From Xenopus tropicalis (taxonomy: Eukaryota; Chordata; Amphibia; Anura; Pipidae), in contig NC_030681.2 in NCBI RefSeq assembly GCF_000004195.4, positions 3,214,982 through 3,278,981 on the forward strand: DNA of 64,000 nucleotides, given 5' to 3'. Under the pieces are notes generated by a model. The model was not told the origin of the DNA. It did not search any database and saw only the letters and a program-made list of their open reading frames with translations. Position numbers and translations under genes: made by a program. Positions 23,684 through 34,888 of this stretch are shown here, in pieces. Numbering within the stretch: the first letter of the stretch is position 1; every line of letters starts with the position of its first letter.

Positions 23684-24457
23684 TTAAAGGAGAAGGAAAG
23701 GCATTTTACTGCCAATAGATTCGCCACATTACTGCCACCTAGAACACTATATTTATTCTGCAGAAAGCTTTACCTGCCTGAGTAACAGCCCTAGAAGCTC
23801 CCTCTGTTTGTTTAAGATAGCAGCTGCCATTTTAGCTTGGTCTCAGTAGCTTCCTGCTGCAGCTCTGGCTGCTGGAAGCTCAGATTACACAGCAGGGATG
23901 GGAGGGGGGAGAGTTGGGATGGGAGGGGGGAGAGAGTTGGGATGGGAGGGGGAGAGAGTTGGGATGGGAGGGGGGAGAGAGTTGGGATGGGAGGGGGAGA
24001 GAGTTGGGATGGGAGGGGGGAGAGAGTTGGGATGGGAGGGGGAGAGAGTTGGGATGGGAGGGGGGAGAGAGTTGGGATGGGAGGGGGGAGAGAGTTGGGA
24101 TGGGAGGGGGAGAGAGTTGGGATGGGAGGGGGGAGAGAGTTGGGATGGGAGGGGGGAGAGAGTTGGGATGGGAGGGGGAGAGAGTTGGGATGGGAGGGGG
24201 GAGAGAGTTGGGATGGGAGGGGGAGAGAGTTGGGATGGGAGGGGGAGAGAGGAGCAAACTAAGCAGACTCGTGCCCGTGCCCTGAAGTATTTTTCTGAGA
24301 GGAAGTCTGACACAGAAGAACATGTGACACAAAAGGAGACAAGAAATCCTGTGTTTCTTTTGATAGAGGACTCAGTGCAGCTGTGAGTGCTTATGGCTGT
24401 ATTTACACAGACCTTACTGATAAAGCTACTGAGTTTGTACCTTTCCTTCTCCTTTAA
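23684..24457. mobile_element. Complete TTAA-flanked MITE carrying a minisatellite
   Basis: Left end TTAA-AGGAGAAGGAAAGG at 23684 and right end CCTTTCCTTCTCCT-TTAA at 24457 form a 14-bp perfect inverted repeat with TTAA on both sides. This fits the TTAA-target MITEs of Xenopus (T2/Kolobok type, family name from memory). It has no transposase and is non-autonomous. About 360 bp of its 774 bp is a 22/23-bp minisatellite (separate entry). Confidence 0.88.
23895..24252. repeat. 22/23-bp minisatellite inside the MITE (about 16 copies)
   Basis: Unit TTGGGATGGGAGGGGGGAGA plus GAG, alternating 5 and 6 Gs. It lies wholly inside the MITE at 23684-24457. Open frames on both strands through it are artefacts. 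Confidence 0.95.
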
Positions 24458-25699
24458 TACTTCTACAATGGTGACACTTCCTGTTGATGATGGTGTCACT
24501 TCCTGGGTATGCTGGCCAATAGGTAGAGGGTTGTATTATAAATACAGCAGTTGTGGTTCAGGTGGGGAAAAATGCAGGTTGTGGGTCCGGGTGCAGGTTA
24601 TGGTTCTACCCGATGAGACCCACACGGTTCTGTAATGTAGGACCCCTTCCCTTATAGAGTGTAAGCTCTTTAGGGCAGGGCCCTCTACACCTCTTTGTGT
24701 TTATTGTGCAGCGCTGCAGAATATGTTGGCGCTTTATAAATACCCGCTGTTAATAATAATAATGATAATGGTATGCGAATGCTCTCGTTACCAGCGGGAG
24801 GCCAATTATGCTCGTTAGCGGGATTCCTTTGATGATTAGCGGCAGCGGTTGTTTCAAAGGAAGGCGAGACAATGAATTATTGGCGGAGATGGGATACGCG
24901 GCCTGTAAGCGCGGCTGGGGAAGGCAGGGGCGGGGCAGAACCAATTGGCGCATCCTATTCGCTGTGAAATGATTGGATTCTATCAGATCTGATACATTTT
25001 TATCTCTTATTTATTTTATTTCCTGGTATTTTTTTAAAGTTTCTTATCATGGCCGACAGCGTAACCCCCACACTCCCACTACGTAAAGTGTCTTACTTGC
25101 CCTTTATTTTCCTTTACAGCCCCACTAGGAGCCCAGGGCCCCCCCCCGTGACTCCCTCTTCTGCATTTCCTCCTACAGTGGCGCCCCCTATAGACCAAAT
25201 GGGGCAGAATGGCTTCCCATCAGCACCTTCACCCACTAGCAGAAGCCATTGCCATCCACGTAGCAATCACATGACTTGGGGGCCGCCGCTGATGCTGCTG
25301 TGGGGGCCACACTGGCTACAGCTGTACATATTTGTTTCTACCCAGCAGTCTCTGCGCTTGGGTCCCGAGTTCCCTGATGTTAGGGGAGTGATTAATAGCC
25401 CTATTATTGGCCACTAATGGCCAGTCTGGTGTCACACGTGGCATTTAGTCACCGCAAGCAAAAACAGTGACAAAAATGGCAACGACCAGGGGTGCAATGT
25501 TTTTGGGGTGATTATTGCAGTCTTATTGGTGGAAGCATTTGCCAGACTTGAATAGTTCTGATTGGCTACAGGTTGGTTCTTTTGGGTCAATGGGCTAAAG
25601 GCCTAACCCAACTCTTCCCTGGTCACCGGGGGCTGTAACTGCCCAGTGATTGGTTGTGAGAGAAAATGACTGAAACCTCTGTCCTATCCCCTCCTACAG
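24458..25699. other. Unique intronic sequence up to the exon
   Basis: Mostly single-copy, with one retroelement tail (24652-24772, separate entry). About 24775-24960 is a compact mixed-composition block with GCTCGTTAGCGGGATTCC and GAATTATTGG that could be conserved; untested. It ends in the acceptor TCCCCTCCTACAG. Confidence 0.45.
24652..24772 (+). mobile_element. L2/MIR-like retroelement 3' fragment
   Basis: Contains TAGAGTGTAAGCTCTTTAGG, GCAGCGCTGCAGAATATGTT, GGCGCTTTATAAATA and a final (AAT)n. It is the single-copy, unamplified form of the sequence that makes up the 77-bp array at 18.5 kb and its tail. Confidence 0.7.
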
Positions 25700-25807
25700 G
25701 TTATTATTATGGGATTGTGACGACCGCAGTTACAGTTACTACATCGAGGTTTCCACTAACCAGCAGCAATGGACCATGGTGGCCGACCGGACAAAGGTCC
25801 CGTGCAG
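25700..25807 (+). CDS. btbd9: btbd9 internal exon: core of second discoidin-like domain
   Basis: Finishes a split Arg codon with G, then encodes 35 codons, LLLWDCDDRSYSYYIEVSTN and QQQWTMVADRTKVPC, leaving AG of another split Arg. LLLWDCDDRSYSYYIEVSTNQQ is the signature of the second F5/8 type C-like domain of BTBD9. Acceptor CTCCTACAG, donor CAG/GTGAGA. At 108 bp its length and both phases agree with neighbouring exons. The next intron is about 6.8 kb and packed with arrays. Confidence 0.97.
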
Positions 25808-26163
25808 GTGAGAGCCCTTTCCTATTGGGGTTTCTGTATGTGGGGGCACTCAGGGGGTGAAAGCCCCTTCTGGGCAAATCGGTTTAGTGAGTGAGGGCGA
25901 GTTAATTATGGGTTAATCTGGTGCCAGATGCAAAGTGGGTCGGTTTGGCCCTTTCTTTCACAAGAACTTGAAATATGACTAAATGTTTGGCTGTCAGGGC
26001 CGCCACCTGGGGGCTAAAGGGGGAACTGCAGTCGGGGGCCCCAAGAGAGGGAAAAGTGTGATGTGTAGGTCCCTAAGGGGGTGGGGCTTGAGGGGAGTCA
26101 GTGGGGTTTGGGAATTAGGCAGCCTGGCCCGGGCACTCCAGGGGCACCGCCACGCACGAGTGA
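25808..26163. other. Unique intronic sequence
   Basis: Single-copy, GC-rich intron between the exon and the first array of this intron. Confidence 0.5.
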
Positions 26164-26965
26164 TCCCACCAGGGGCCAGTAATAAAGGGCAGGGCTGTTA
26201 GTGCCAGGGGCCAGTAATAAGGGGCAGGGCTGTTAGTGCCAGGGGCCAGTAATAAAGGGCAGGGCTGTTAGTGCCAGGGGCCAGTAATAAGGGGCAGGGC
26301 TGTTAGTGCCAGGGGCCAGTAATAAAGGGCAGGGCTGTTAGTGCCAGGGGCCAGTAATAAGGGGCAGGGCTGTTAGTGCCAGGGGCCAGTAATAAAGGGC
26401 AGGGCTGTTAGTGCCAGGGGCCAGTAATAAAGGGCAGGGCTGTTAGTGCCGTTAGTGCCGTTAGTGCCAGGGGCCAGTAATAAGGGGCAGGGCTGTTAGT
26501 GCCAGGGGCCAGTAATAAGGGGCAGGGTTGTTAGTGCCAGGGGCCAGTAATAAGGGGCAGGGCTGTTAGTGCCAGGGGCCAGTAATAAGGGGCAGGGCTG
26601 TTAGTGCCAGGGGCCAGTAATAAGGGGCAGGGCTGTTAGTGCCAGGGGCCAGTAATAAGGGGCAGGGCTGTTAGTGCCAGGGGCCAGTAATAAGGGGCAG
26701 GGCTGTTAGTGCCAGGGGCCAGTAATAAGGGGCAGGGCTGTTAGTGCCAGGGGCCAGTAATAAGGGGCAGGGCTGTTAGTGCCAGGGGCCAGTAATAAGG
26801 GGCAGGGCTGTTAGTGCCAGGGGCCAGTAATAAGGGGCAGAGCTGTTAGTGCCAGGGGCCAGTAATAAGGGGCAGGGCTGTTAGTGCCAGGGGCCAGTAA
26901 TAAGGGGCAGTGCTGTTAGTGCCAGGGGGGGGCAGGGCTGTTAGTGCCAGGGGGGGGCAGGGCGG
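26164..26965. repeat. 35-bp minisatellite (about 22 copies)
   Basis: Unit TTAGTGCCAGGGGCCAGTAA plus TAAGGGGCAGGGCTG. The left third alternates AAAGGG and AAGGGG. A short triplication of GTTAGTGCC lies near 26443-26467, and the right end decays into GGGGGGCAGGG copies. Confidence 0.95.
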
Positions 26966-27640
26966 TTATTTTGTCCTTTGGACTGATGAGGAGGAACCGT
27001 ATTCATTCCCTTCTCCCAGATCCGTCTCTCTCCCCGGAGGAGCTGATAGGGTGGGGGGCTTATTATCTCCGGTGCAGAGACCCCCCCCCATATTAGAAGC
27101 CAATTAAACCTGTGTCAGGAGCAGAGGGGTCTGTGTGGCCCTTCCCTGCGCTCAGTGTGACAGTAATGAGGCCCTTTCATTCCCCAGCAAAGGGCAGACA
27201 TGTAGGATAAGCGCCGGGGCCGCTCTCACAGTAAATAGGCGCTGAGGGGGGGGGCCCCTGAATAATTACATTGCAGCCGCTCTGTAGCAGATTACAGCCG
27301 TGACTTGGCCCGTAGGATAAGGATCCTGTCTCTGTCACGGTCCCTGCGGCGCCGGCGGCACAACAACATCCTCTGCGCACTAATTGACATATTACATGGC
27401 TGCAAAGGGAATGGAGAGTGAGTCTTACCGGTATGTTAGGCTGTACCATGGGCCCGGGGGGGTAATGTATAGAGAGGCAGACTGTACCATTCAGGGGTGC
27501 AAAATCCCTTACTGGGGGGCCCCTCTTACTGGCTTCCCTCTTAGCCCATTTATCTGGGCTATTCTCTTTTCTAGAATCTGCACCCCCCCCCCCCATCCCC
27601 CCGCGGGGGCATAAATTCAAGGATCAGGGGAAATATTAAA
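26966..27640. other. Unique intronic sequence
   Basis: Single-copy, with short poly-G and poly-C runs at 27246-27254 and 27583-27596. No exon recognised. Confidence 0.5.
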
Positions 27641-28105
27641 TTATAGGGAATGTTCACCTTTGAGTTAACAGTTCGTATGATGTACAGAGTAATATTCTGA
27701 CATAATTTGTAGTTGGTCTTCATTTTTTTTTAAATATTTCACTTTTTGTTCAGCAGCTCTCCAGTTAGGAGTTTCAGCAGCTATCTGGTTGCTAGGGTCT
27801 AAATTACCTTAGCAACCAGGGTGTGGCTTGGATGAGAGACTGGTATATGAATAGGGGAGGGGCTGAATGGAAAAGAAAGTTACAAAAAGTAACAGTAACA
27901 ATAAAACTGGAGTCTCACAGAGCAATAGGGTTTGGCTGCCGGGGTCAGTGACCCCCATTTGGAAGCTGCAAAGAGTCAGAAGAAGAAGGGAAATAATTCA
28001 AAAATTATAACAAATAAATAATGAAGACCAATTGAAAAGTTGCTTAGAATTGGCCATTGTATAACATACTGACAGTTTACTTAAAGGTAAACCGCCCCTG
28101 AAGGA
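27641..28105. mobile_element. TTAA-type Xenopus MITE, nearly complete
   Basis: Left end GTTCACCTTTGAGTTAACAG and right end CAGTTTACTTAAAGGTAAAC are imperfect inverted repeats. Internal landmarks GGTTGCTAGGGTC, AATAGGGGAGGGGCTGAATG and AATGAAGACCAATTGAAAAG are shared with the fragment at 18.04 kb. No coding capacity. Assignment to the T2/Kolobok-type TTAA group is from memory. Confidence 0.8.
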
Positions 28106-28503
28106 TTCACAGACATAGGGGGCCTCAGTGGGCGCATATATCCAGCCTCAGCCAATCAGAGTCGCTGCCCTTATACATGGGCCCCCCCCCCCCCGCGGCG
28201 CCAGTACGTGGGCGTGTGTTGGGGAAGCGCAGGTTGGTTTGCATGGCTGAGCCGCCGCCGCGCAGGACTCCCAGCTCCTCTCATTTCTATTATCCCGGCC
28301 GCTCCATCACATTACTGTTTTATCTTTGTTTCCCTTTGTGTGCGGCAGTCGCATCACTATGTGAGCAACACGGGGGCCTCGCAGTGCGACTTTAATTACA
28401 TTGTCCCCCATCAGAACTCGAGCGGCCCATTCTGCTGTCTGCCTGAGCTTTGATCCAGCTATTGTGCCGCTCTCATACACTGCCGTGTGATTGGCTCACA
28501 GGC
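28106..28503. other. Unique intronic sequence
   Basis: Single-copy, GC-rich start, with a C run at 28182-28194. No exon recognised. Confidence 0.5.
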
Positions 28504-29702
28504 TGCATATTGGGAAGTTGTATCAGGAGTCAGAACCAGCAGTGCAGGGAAGGGAAAGGGACAGACACAGTGACAGTTACACATAACTATAAACCCAGTG
28601 AGAATGAGGAATGAATGGGTATTGGGGAGTTGTATCAGGAGTCAGAACCAGCAGTGCAGGGAAAGGAAAGGGACAGACACAGTGACAGTTACACATAACT
28701 ATAAACCCAGTGAGAATGAGGAATGAATGGATATTGGGGAGTTGTATCAGGAGTCAGAACCAGCAGTGCAGGGAAGGGAAAGGGACAGACACAGTGACAG
28801 TTACACATAACTATAAACCCAGTGAGAATGAGGAATGAATGGATATTGGGGAGTTGTATCAGGAGTCAGAACCAGCAGTGCAGGGAAAGGGACAGACACA
28901 GTGACAGTTACACATAACTATAAACCCAGTGAGAATGAGGAATGAATGGATATTGGGGAGTTGTATCAGGAGTCAGAACCAGCAGTGCAGGGAAGGGAAA
29001 GGGACAGACACAGTGACAGTTACACATAACTATAAACCCAGTGAGAATGAGGAATGAATGGATATTGGGGAGTTGTATCAGGAGTCAGAACCAGCAGTGC
29101 AGGGAAGGGAAAGGGACAGACACAGTGACAGTTACACATAACTATAAACCCAGTGAGAATGAGGAATGAATGGATATTGGGGAGTTGTATCAGGAGTCAG
29201 AACCAGCAGTGCAGGGAAGGGAAAGGGACAGACACAGTGACAGTTACACATAACTATAAACCCAGTGAGAATGAGGAATGAATGGATATTGGGGAGTTGT
29301 ATCAGGAGTCAGAACCAGCAGTGCAGGGAAGGGAAAGGGACAGACACAGTGACAGTTACACATAACTATAAACCCAGTGAGAATGAGGAATGAATGGATA
29401 TTGGGGAGTTGTATCAGGAGTCAGAACCAGCAGTGCAGGGAAGGGAAAGGGACAGACACAGTGACAGTTACACATAACTATAAACCCAGTGAGAATGAGG
29501 GATGAATGGATATTGGGGAGTTGTATCAGGAGTCAGAACCAGCAGTGCAGGGAAGGGAAAGGGACAGACACAGTGACAGTTACACATAACTATAAACCCA
29601 GTGAGAATGAGGAATGAATGGATATTGGGGAGTTGTATCAGGAGTCAGAACCAGCAGTGCAGGGAAGGGAAAGGGACAGACACAGTGACAGTTACACATA
29701 AC
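28504..29702. repeat. 112-bp minisatellite (about 10.7 copies)
   Basis: Unit begins GGATATTGGGGAGTTGTATC and includes AGGAGTCAGAACCAGCAGTG, GGACAGACACAGTGACAGTT and ACACATAACTATAAACCCAG. Copies are almost identical; one lacks the six bases GGAAAG/GAAGGG in the middle. Same unit length as the 10.4-kb array but unrelated sequence. Confidence 0.95.
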
Positions 29703-30079
29703 AGCAGTCGGATCATTGGGCGCCCAAGTTCCTTTGTTGGAGGAAGATTCGCGCTGATTAAACGTTTCTTTTCATGTAACGCGGCGACGTTTCCCTTTGT
29801 AGCGCAGGTACCGACCATCTGTTTCCCCTCTGCAGCGAATCACAAGTCAGCGTTTCCATCACACGGCGACTTTGCTTTGTTGGGATCTATCAGAAATCTG
29901 ATTAAAACAATCTATTTATAGTAAAACTTGATTAAAGTTACAGCAGCGCCTTTTATCTGCCATATTGGCCACGCGGGTCTAAATACCTGTCGGCCTGTCA
30001 GTTGGTCACCCTAGGGGGGCGCTATTCATTTCCCTTATCAGAAGCGCATTGGGGGTGTTATTGGTTTTAGGGCAAAAGT
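29703..30079. other. Unique intronic sequence
   Basis: Single-copy spacer, AT-rich with some CpG; no exon seen. Confidence 0.5.
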
Positions 30080-31305
30080 CTGCACTGTACTGTCTAAGGG
30101 AAACACTATGGCACCCCCTACCCATATGTATAAATACAAATATACAGAGAAGGAATGTTCTGGGCACACAATAAGCTGTACCCCCATACTGTACTGTCTA
30201 AGGGAAACACTATGGCACCCCCTACCCATATGTATAAATACAAATATACAGAGAGGGAATGTTCTGGGCACACAATAAGCTGTACCCCCATACTGTACTG
30301 TCTAAGGGAAACACTATGGCACCCCCTACCCATATGTATAAATACAAATATACAGAGAAGGAATGTTCTGGGCACACAATAAGCTGTACCCCCCATACTG
30401 TACTGTCTAAGGGAAACACTATGGCACCCCCTACCCATATGTATAAATACAAATATACAGAGAAGGAATGTTCTGGGCACACAATAAGCTGTACCCCCAT
30501 ACTGTACTGTCTAAGGGAAACACTATGGCACCCCCTACCCATATGTATAAATACAAATATACAGAGAAGGAATGTTCTGGGCACACAATAAGCTGTACCC
30601 CCATACTGTACTGTCTAAGGGAAACACTATGGCACCCCTACCCATATGTATAAATACAAATATACAGAGAGGGAATGTTCTGGGCACACAATAAGCTGTA
30701 CCCCCATACTGTACTGTCTAAGGGAAACACTATGGCACCCCCTACCCATATGTATAAATACAAATATACAGAGAAGGAATGTTCTGGGCACACAATAAGC
30801 TGTACCCCCATACTGTACTGTCTAAGGGAAACACTATGGCACCCCCTACCCATATGTATAAATACAAATATACAGAGAAGGAATGTTCTGGGCACACGAT
30901 AAGCTGTACCCCCATACTGTACTGTCTAAGGGAATCACTATGGCACCCCCTACCCATATGTATAAATACAAATATACAGAGAAGGAATGTTCTGGGCACA
31001 CAATAAGCTGTACCCCCATACTGTACTGTCTAAGGGAAACACTATGGCACCCCCTACCCATATGTATAAATACAAATATACAGAGAAGGAATGTTCTGGG
31101 CACACAATAAGCTGTACCCCCATACTGTACTGTCTAAGGGAAACACTATGGCACCCCCTACCCATATGTATAAATACAAATATACAGAGAGGGAATGTTC
31201 TGGGCACACAATAAGCTGTACCCCCATACTGTACTGTCTAAGGGAAACACTATGGCACCTCCTACCCATATGTATAAATACAAATATACAGAGAGGGAAT
31301 GTTCT
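30080..31305. repeat. 104-bp minisatellite (about 11.8 copies)
   Basis: Unit begins TACTGTACTGTCTAAGGGAA and contains ACACTATGGCACCCCCTACC, CATATGTATAAATACAAATA and GAATGTTCTGGGCACACAAT. Single-base variants only (GAAGGAATG/GAGGGAATG, four to six Cs). Overlapping 60-120-codon frames on both strands are artefacts. Confidence 0.95.
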
Positions 31306-31468
31306 GGTTGCACAGTCAGACTATGGTGCATATAATCTATTTAACAATCCATTACAGGGAAAGTAAATGTTGGTTAAACAATACAGAAATAAATGGTACT
31401 CTCCCTATAATGCAGTTATTTGCAGGAAGGCAGCACAGAGGGAAGTATTTCTGTTTCCTCGTTGCTTT

Positions 31469-31732
31469 CAGGGTTCAGTTGCCCCATGCTGTCAGTGCTG
31501 GGGGTTCAGTTGCCCCATGCTGTCAGTGCTGGGGGTTCAGTTGCCCCATGCTGTCAGTGCTGGGGGTTCAGTTGCCCCATGCTGTCAGTGCTGGGGGTTC
31601 AGTTGCCCCATGCTGTCAGTGCTGGGGGTTCAGTTGCCCCATGCTGTCAGTGCTGGGGGTTCAGTTGCCCCATGCTGTCAGTGCTGGGGGTTCAGTTGCC
31701 CCATGCTGTCAGTGCTGGGGGTTCAGTTGCTC
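31469..31732. repeat. 30-bp minisatellite (nine copies)
   Basis: Unit TTCAGTTGCCCCATGCTGTC plus AGTGCTGGGG, nearly identical in all copies. As 30 is a multiple of three, all + frames are open with a 10-residue period; no support for coding. Confidence 0.95.
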
Positions 31733-31995
31733 CGTGTTTCTTGCCGCTCCGGCATTTAGCGAGTCAGTGGGATCTCGGCTGCCAGACTCGTCTCACACGC
31801 GGCTCCTGTTCCTTATCTGCCCCTGTCTGAGGGTCGGCGCTGGCGGTAGAGAGCATTAGGAAGAGATGATTGGTGGAGCAGCCAGGGCATGATGGTATCA
31901 GGCTTAATGCTCTGTAGCTGCTGCCGCACTCACAGCCTCCCATCATGCACCATTCCCCTCTCTCTAGCTGTCTCCCCCAATCTGCATGGAGACTA

Positions 31996-32436
31996 TAGGA
32001 CAAGATGGAGACAGTAGGGCAAGATGGAGACAGTAGGGCAAGATGGAGACAGTAGGGCAAGATGGAGACAGTAGGGCAAGATGGAGACAGTAGGGCAAGA
32101 TGGAGACAGTAGGGCAAGATGGGGACAGTAGGGCAAGATGGAGACAGTAGGGCAAGATGGAGACAGTGGAACAAGATGGAGACAGTAGGGCAAGATGGGG
32201 ACAGTAGGGCAAGATGGAGACAGTAGGGCAAGATGGAGACAGTAGGACAAGATGGGGACAGTAGGGCAAGATGGGGACAGTAGGGCAAGATGGAGACAGT
32301 AGGGCAAGATGGAGACAGTAGGGCAAGATGGAGACAGTAGGACAAGATGGAGACAGTAGGACAAGATGGAGACAGTAGGGCAAGATGGGGACAGTCGGAC
32401 AAGATGGAGACAGTAGGGCAAGATGGAGACAGTAGA
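31996..32436 (+). repeat. 19-bp minisatellite, family A, array 2
   Basis: About 23 units of GGGCAAGATGGAGACAGTA with GGGGACA and GGACAAG variants. Same orientation as array 1 at 2571. It ends about 185 bp before the exon at 32622. Confidence 0.95.
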
Positions 32437-32552
32437 TGTCACAGTTGGCAGTGCCCTACAGCCCGTTGATGACTCCATGCTGTCAGACTGTATATTTGGG
32501 GTTTTGCTGATCTCACATGGCAGATTGTGGGTTCAATAGATGCCCTTGTGCT

Positions 32553-32621
32553 GGGCTGTCTCTCACTCTCTCCCTCACTCTCTGTCTGTCTCTCACTCTC
32601 CTTCTCTGTCTCTCTCCGCAG
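32553..32621 (+). promoter_or_regulatory. Long CT-rich tract and 3' splice site
   Basis: About 65 bases almost purely of C and T, built from TCTCTCACTCTC-type repeats, end in TCTCTCCGCAG. It serves as an unusually long polypyrimidine tract for the exon at 32622. On the - strand it gives a charged Arg/Glu/Ser-rich frame that is not a gene. Confidence 0.8.
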
Positions 32622-32700
32622 ATCCTGGCAGACAATCACATTTGACAGGCAGCCCACGTGTTTCATTAGGATTGTGGGGACACACAACACAGCCAATGAG
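32622..32700 (+). CDS. btbd9: btbd9 penultimate coding exon
   Basis: Completes Arg with A, then SWQTITFDRQPTCFIRIVGT and HNTANE, ending on a codon boundary (phase 0). FIRIVGTHNTANE is the late strand of the second F5/8 type C-like domain and is the internal paralogue of YIRIVGTHNTVNK in the exon at 8834. Acceptor CTCCGCAG after a long CT tract; donor GAG/GTGAGT. A short 276-bp intron follows. In the first domain the same point (NK/VF) is not interrupted by an intron. Confidence 0.97.
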
Positions 32701-32867
32701 GTGAGTCTCTCCTGTGCTGCTCTGTTTCGGGGGGCTGACTCTGAGCAGTAATAAGCCCCCCCCTCTGCAGCTGTCACTCAAACATGGCAGTCGGCAGTCT
32801 GCCCACGTGCGGGTAACACTTGGGGCTGGGGGATTTGGTGCCAGAAATTGGGCAGAATCCAGAGAGA

Positions 32868-32958
32868 CCCCCATATAATGTATTGAGCCCCCCCATATAA
32901 TGTATTGAGCCCCCCCATATAATGTATTGAGCCCCCCCATATAATGTATTCAGCCCCC
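32868..32958. repeat. 22-bp repeat, four copies, next to a 3' splice site
   Basis: Four copies of CCCCCATATAATGTATTGAG plus CC. The last copy ends about 18 bp before the acceptor at 32976, so the array probably supplies the branch-point region of this 276-bp intron. Confidence 0.9.
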
Positions 32959-32976
32959 CCTCTCGTTTCCTTTCAG

Positions 32977-33165
32977 GTTTTCCACTGCGTTCACTTCGAG
33001 TGCCCGGCCCAGAATGTGCCCCATAAAGAGGAGAACAGCGAAGACTCCCTCCCCAGCGACCAGAGCCTTTCTGCCCAACTGGCATCATCCAATGGCATGC
33101 GGGCAACCAATCCCAGCCAATCACTGACTGAGCCCAGTGCCCACAGCCTGGCCCAACAGAAGTGA
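32977..33165 (+). CDS. btbd9: btbd9 last coding exon and stop
   Basis: Starts on a codon boundary with VFHCVHFECPAQNVPHKEEN and runs 62 codons to TGA at 33163-33165, ending SAHSLAQQK. VFHCVHFEC closes the second F5/8 type C-like domain; the remainder is the polar, Ser-rich, probably disordered C-terminal tail typical of BTBD9 (human protein 612 residues). Acceptor TTTCCTTTCAG. The frame that opens upstream at 32944 is intron read-through and is not the start. The tail is the most variable part of the protein in vertebrates. Confidence 0.97.
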   Translation, partial: VFHCVHFECPAQNVPHKEENSEDSLPSDQSLSAQLASSNGMRATNPSQSLTEPSAHSLAQQK

Positions 33166-34888
33166 CCAAACCAGCGCCAGGAACCCCCAAGCAACACCAT
33201 GTTCCCCTGAGTCTCCCCGTCATGTACTTTCATGTTACAACCACTGGTCCCACTTGGCTTTGCCCCGCCCACTCAACTGTCGCCCCGCCCACTCAGCTGT
33301 CTCCTGGAATGGCATCTCTAGAATATCTGGTTTAGGGGCATCTCCGGGTCTGACGTATGTACCCTGCCCCAACGCCCATGTTACGTGAGGAGCGGGCCTG
33401 GCCCCAAGCTGGGCAGACTGGCACCCCAGAACCGATTGCCACGATGGCGGCACATTTTCGTTGGACCCGCCTGTTGGATCAGAGTGAGGGGTTTGCTGTT
33501 CCGATTCCGTTTTACTGTGGTTCTAACGTCACTGTGTGACTTGCAGTTCTGCTCTTTACCTCATGGGGGCACCACCTGCAACGATAAACATGGGGCGCTG
33601 TTACTGAGAGGATACAGGGGGCATTACATGCCCAGGAATGCACTGAGTGCCCACGTGGCACCCAACATGTGTGGGAGCTTCAGCTCTGTGTCCGTGTTGC
33701 CCATATTACATGTAGTGGTTGCCATTTGGTGCTACATAGTAGCCCACCAAGCCCCCCAGGTGCACCCCACCAGCGTATGGGGAACTGCCAGGGCACTGTA
33801 TCTAGACTGAAGGAGTTTGTGCCCGTTTCCTGGGCGTCACCAACTGCACGAGGCAGTGATTGGTCCAACTGGGAAACAGCAGGAGTGGGGGCTTTGCAGC
33901 AGGAAAAGGCAAATAATGGAACCCAATGGATCTACTTGCCCCCTGTAGGGGCATTTTCCTCTCTAGTTGGCACGGGGCACCTCCCTTATGACCGGGGCAT
34001 GTAGTGGGGGAGAATTTGGACATGTTCTTATGCCAAGTTGCTCTCTTGGGTGTTTCATGCCAACCCTGAGTGGGGGGGCCAAGAGCCTAATGCCCCCAAT
34101 GAGGTGACTCCATATAGAAAGGGTCCGGCGCAACATTCAGTATCCCAGTGACTGAGCCGCGTCTGTACTTCCCTGTAGCGCCACGGCTACTGACCCCCAC
34201 GTGTGGGGGGCTCATTGTACAGCCCCCGTATTTTGCACTTTGCCCCTCCCTCTGTTGTAATTGAACCCTCTGGGCTCTTCATAAATACGAAGGAAATCTG
34301 AGCCTTTATCATCGGACTCTCTGTCAGCAGCGAATATCTCGGTGCCGCCGCGTCCGAGCCGCCATATTGTTACTCATGTTGTACATAGGACTCCCTGCAT
34401 TCAAGCTCCCAGGGGATGATGGGAAAAGCCTTGTAGTTAAACAGCAGCCGGGGGGCAATATTACCTGCACTATTTAATCTACTAAAGGGTAAGAAGTAGT
34501 TGAGAGTTGTTCTGGGAGTTGTAGTTCATTATTAGGAGCCTCAACGCCCCCCCAATTAAGTAAATTCAATCCCCCCCAGAACTAAGAGGCGGAGCTCCGA
34601 TTCTCTGCACTTCCTGGTTGTTCTCTTTCCCATGGTCAGTCGTGGGCGGGGCTCAGTCTCAACCAGGATGGTAGCGGCATTATAACATTATGTTCTGCTT
34701 CAGCGCCCAGTGCTCCAATATGGCTGGGGGTCTTGTCACGTGACCCGGGCCCAGAGATAGTCGGCCAGTATATGGTTAAATGTTCTATAAGCTAATGGGG
34801 CTTAAACCCCTGAACCCTATTGCAGTGCCGAATTGCCCCGTGCAGAATGTGAGGGTCCCATGTACTTCCACAAGTGATTGGTTTGACC

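Noticed and set aside
33385..34004. Open frames just after the btbd9 stop codon (up to 141 codons)
   Set aside because: No splice sites or domains; this is the 3' UTR of btbd9.
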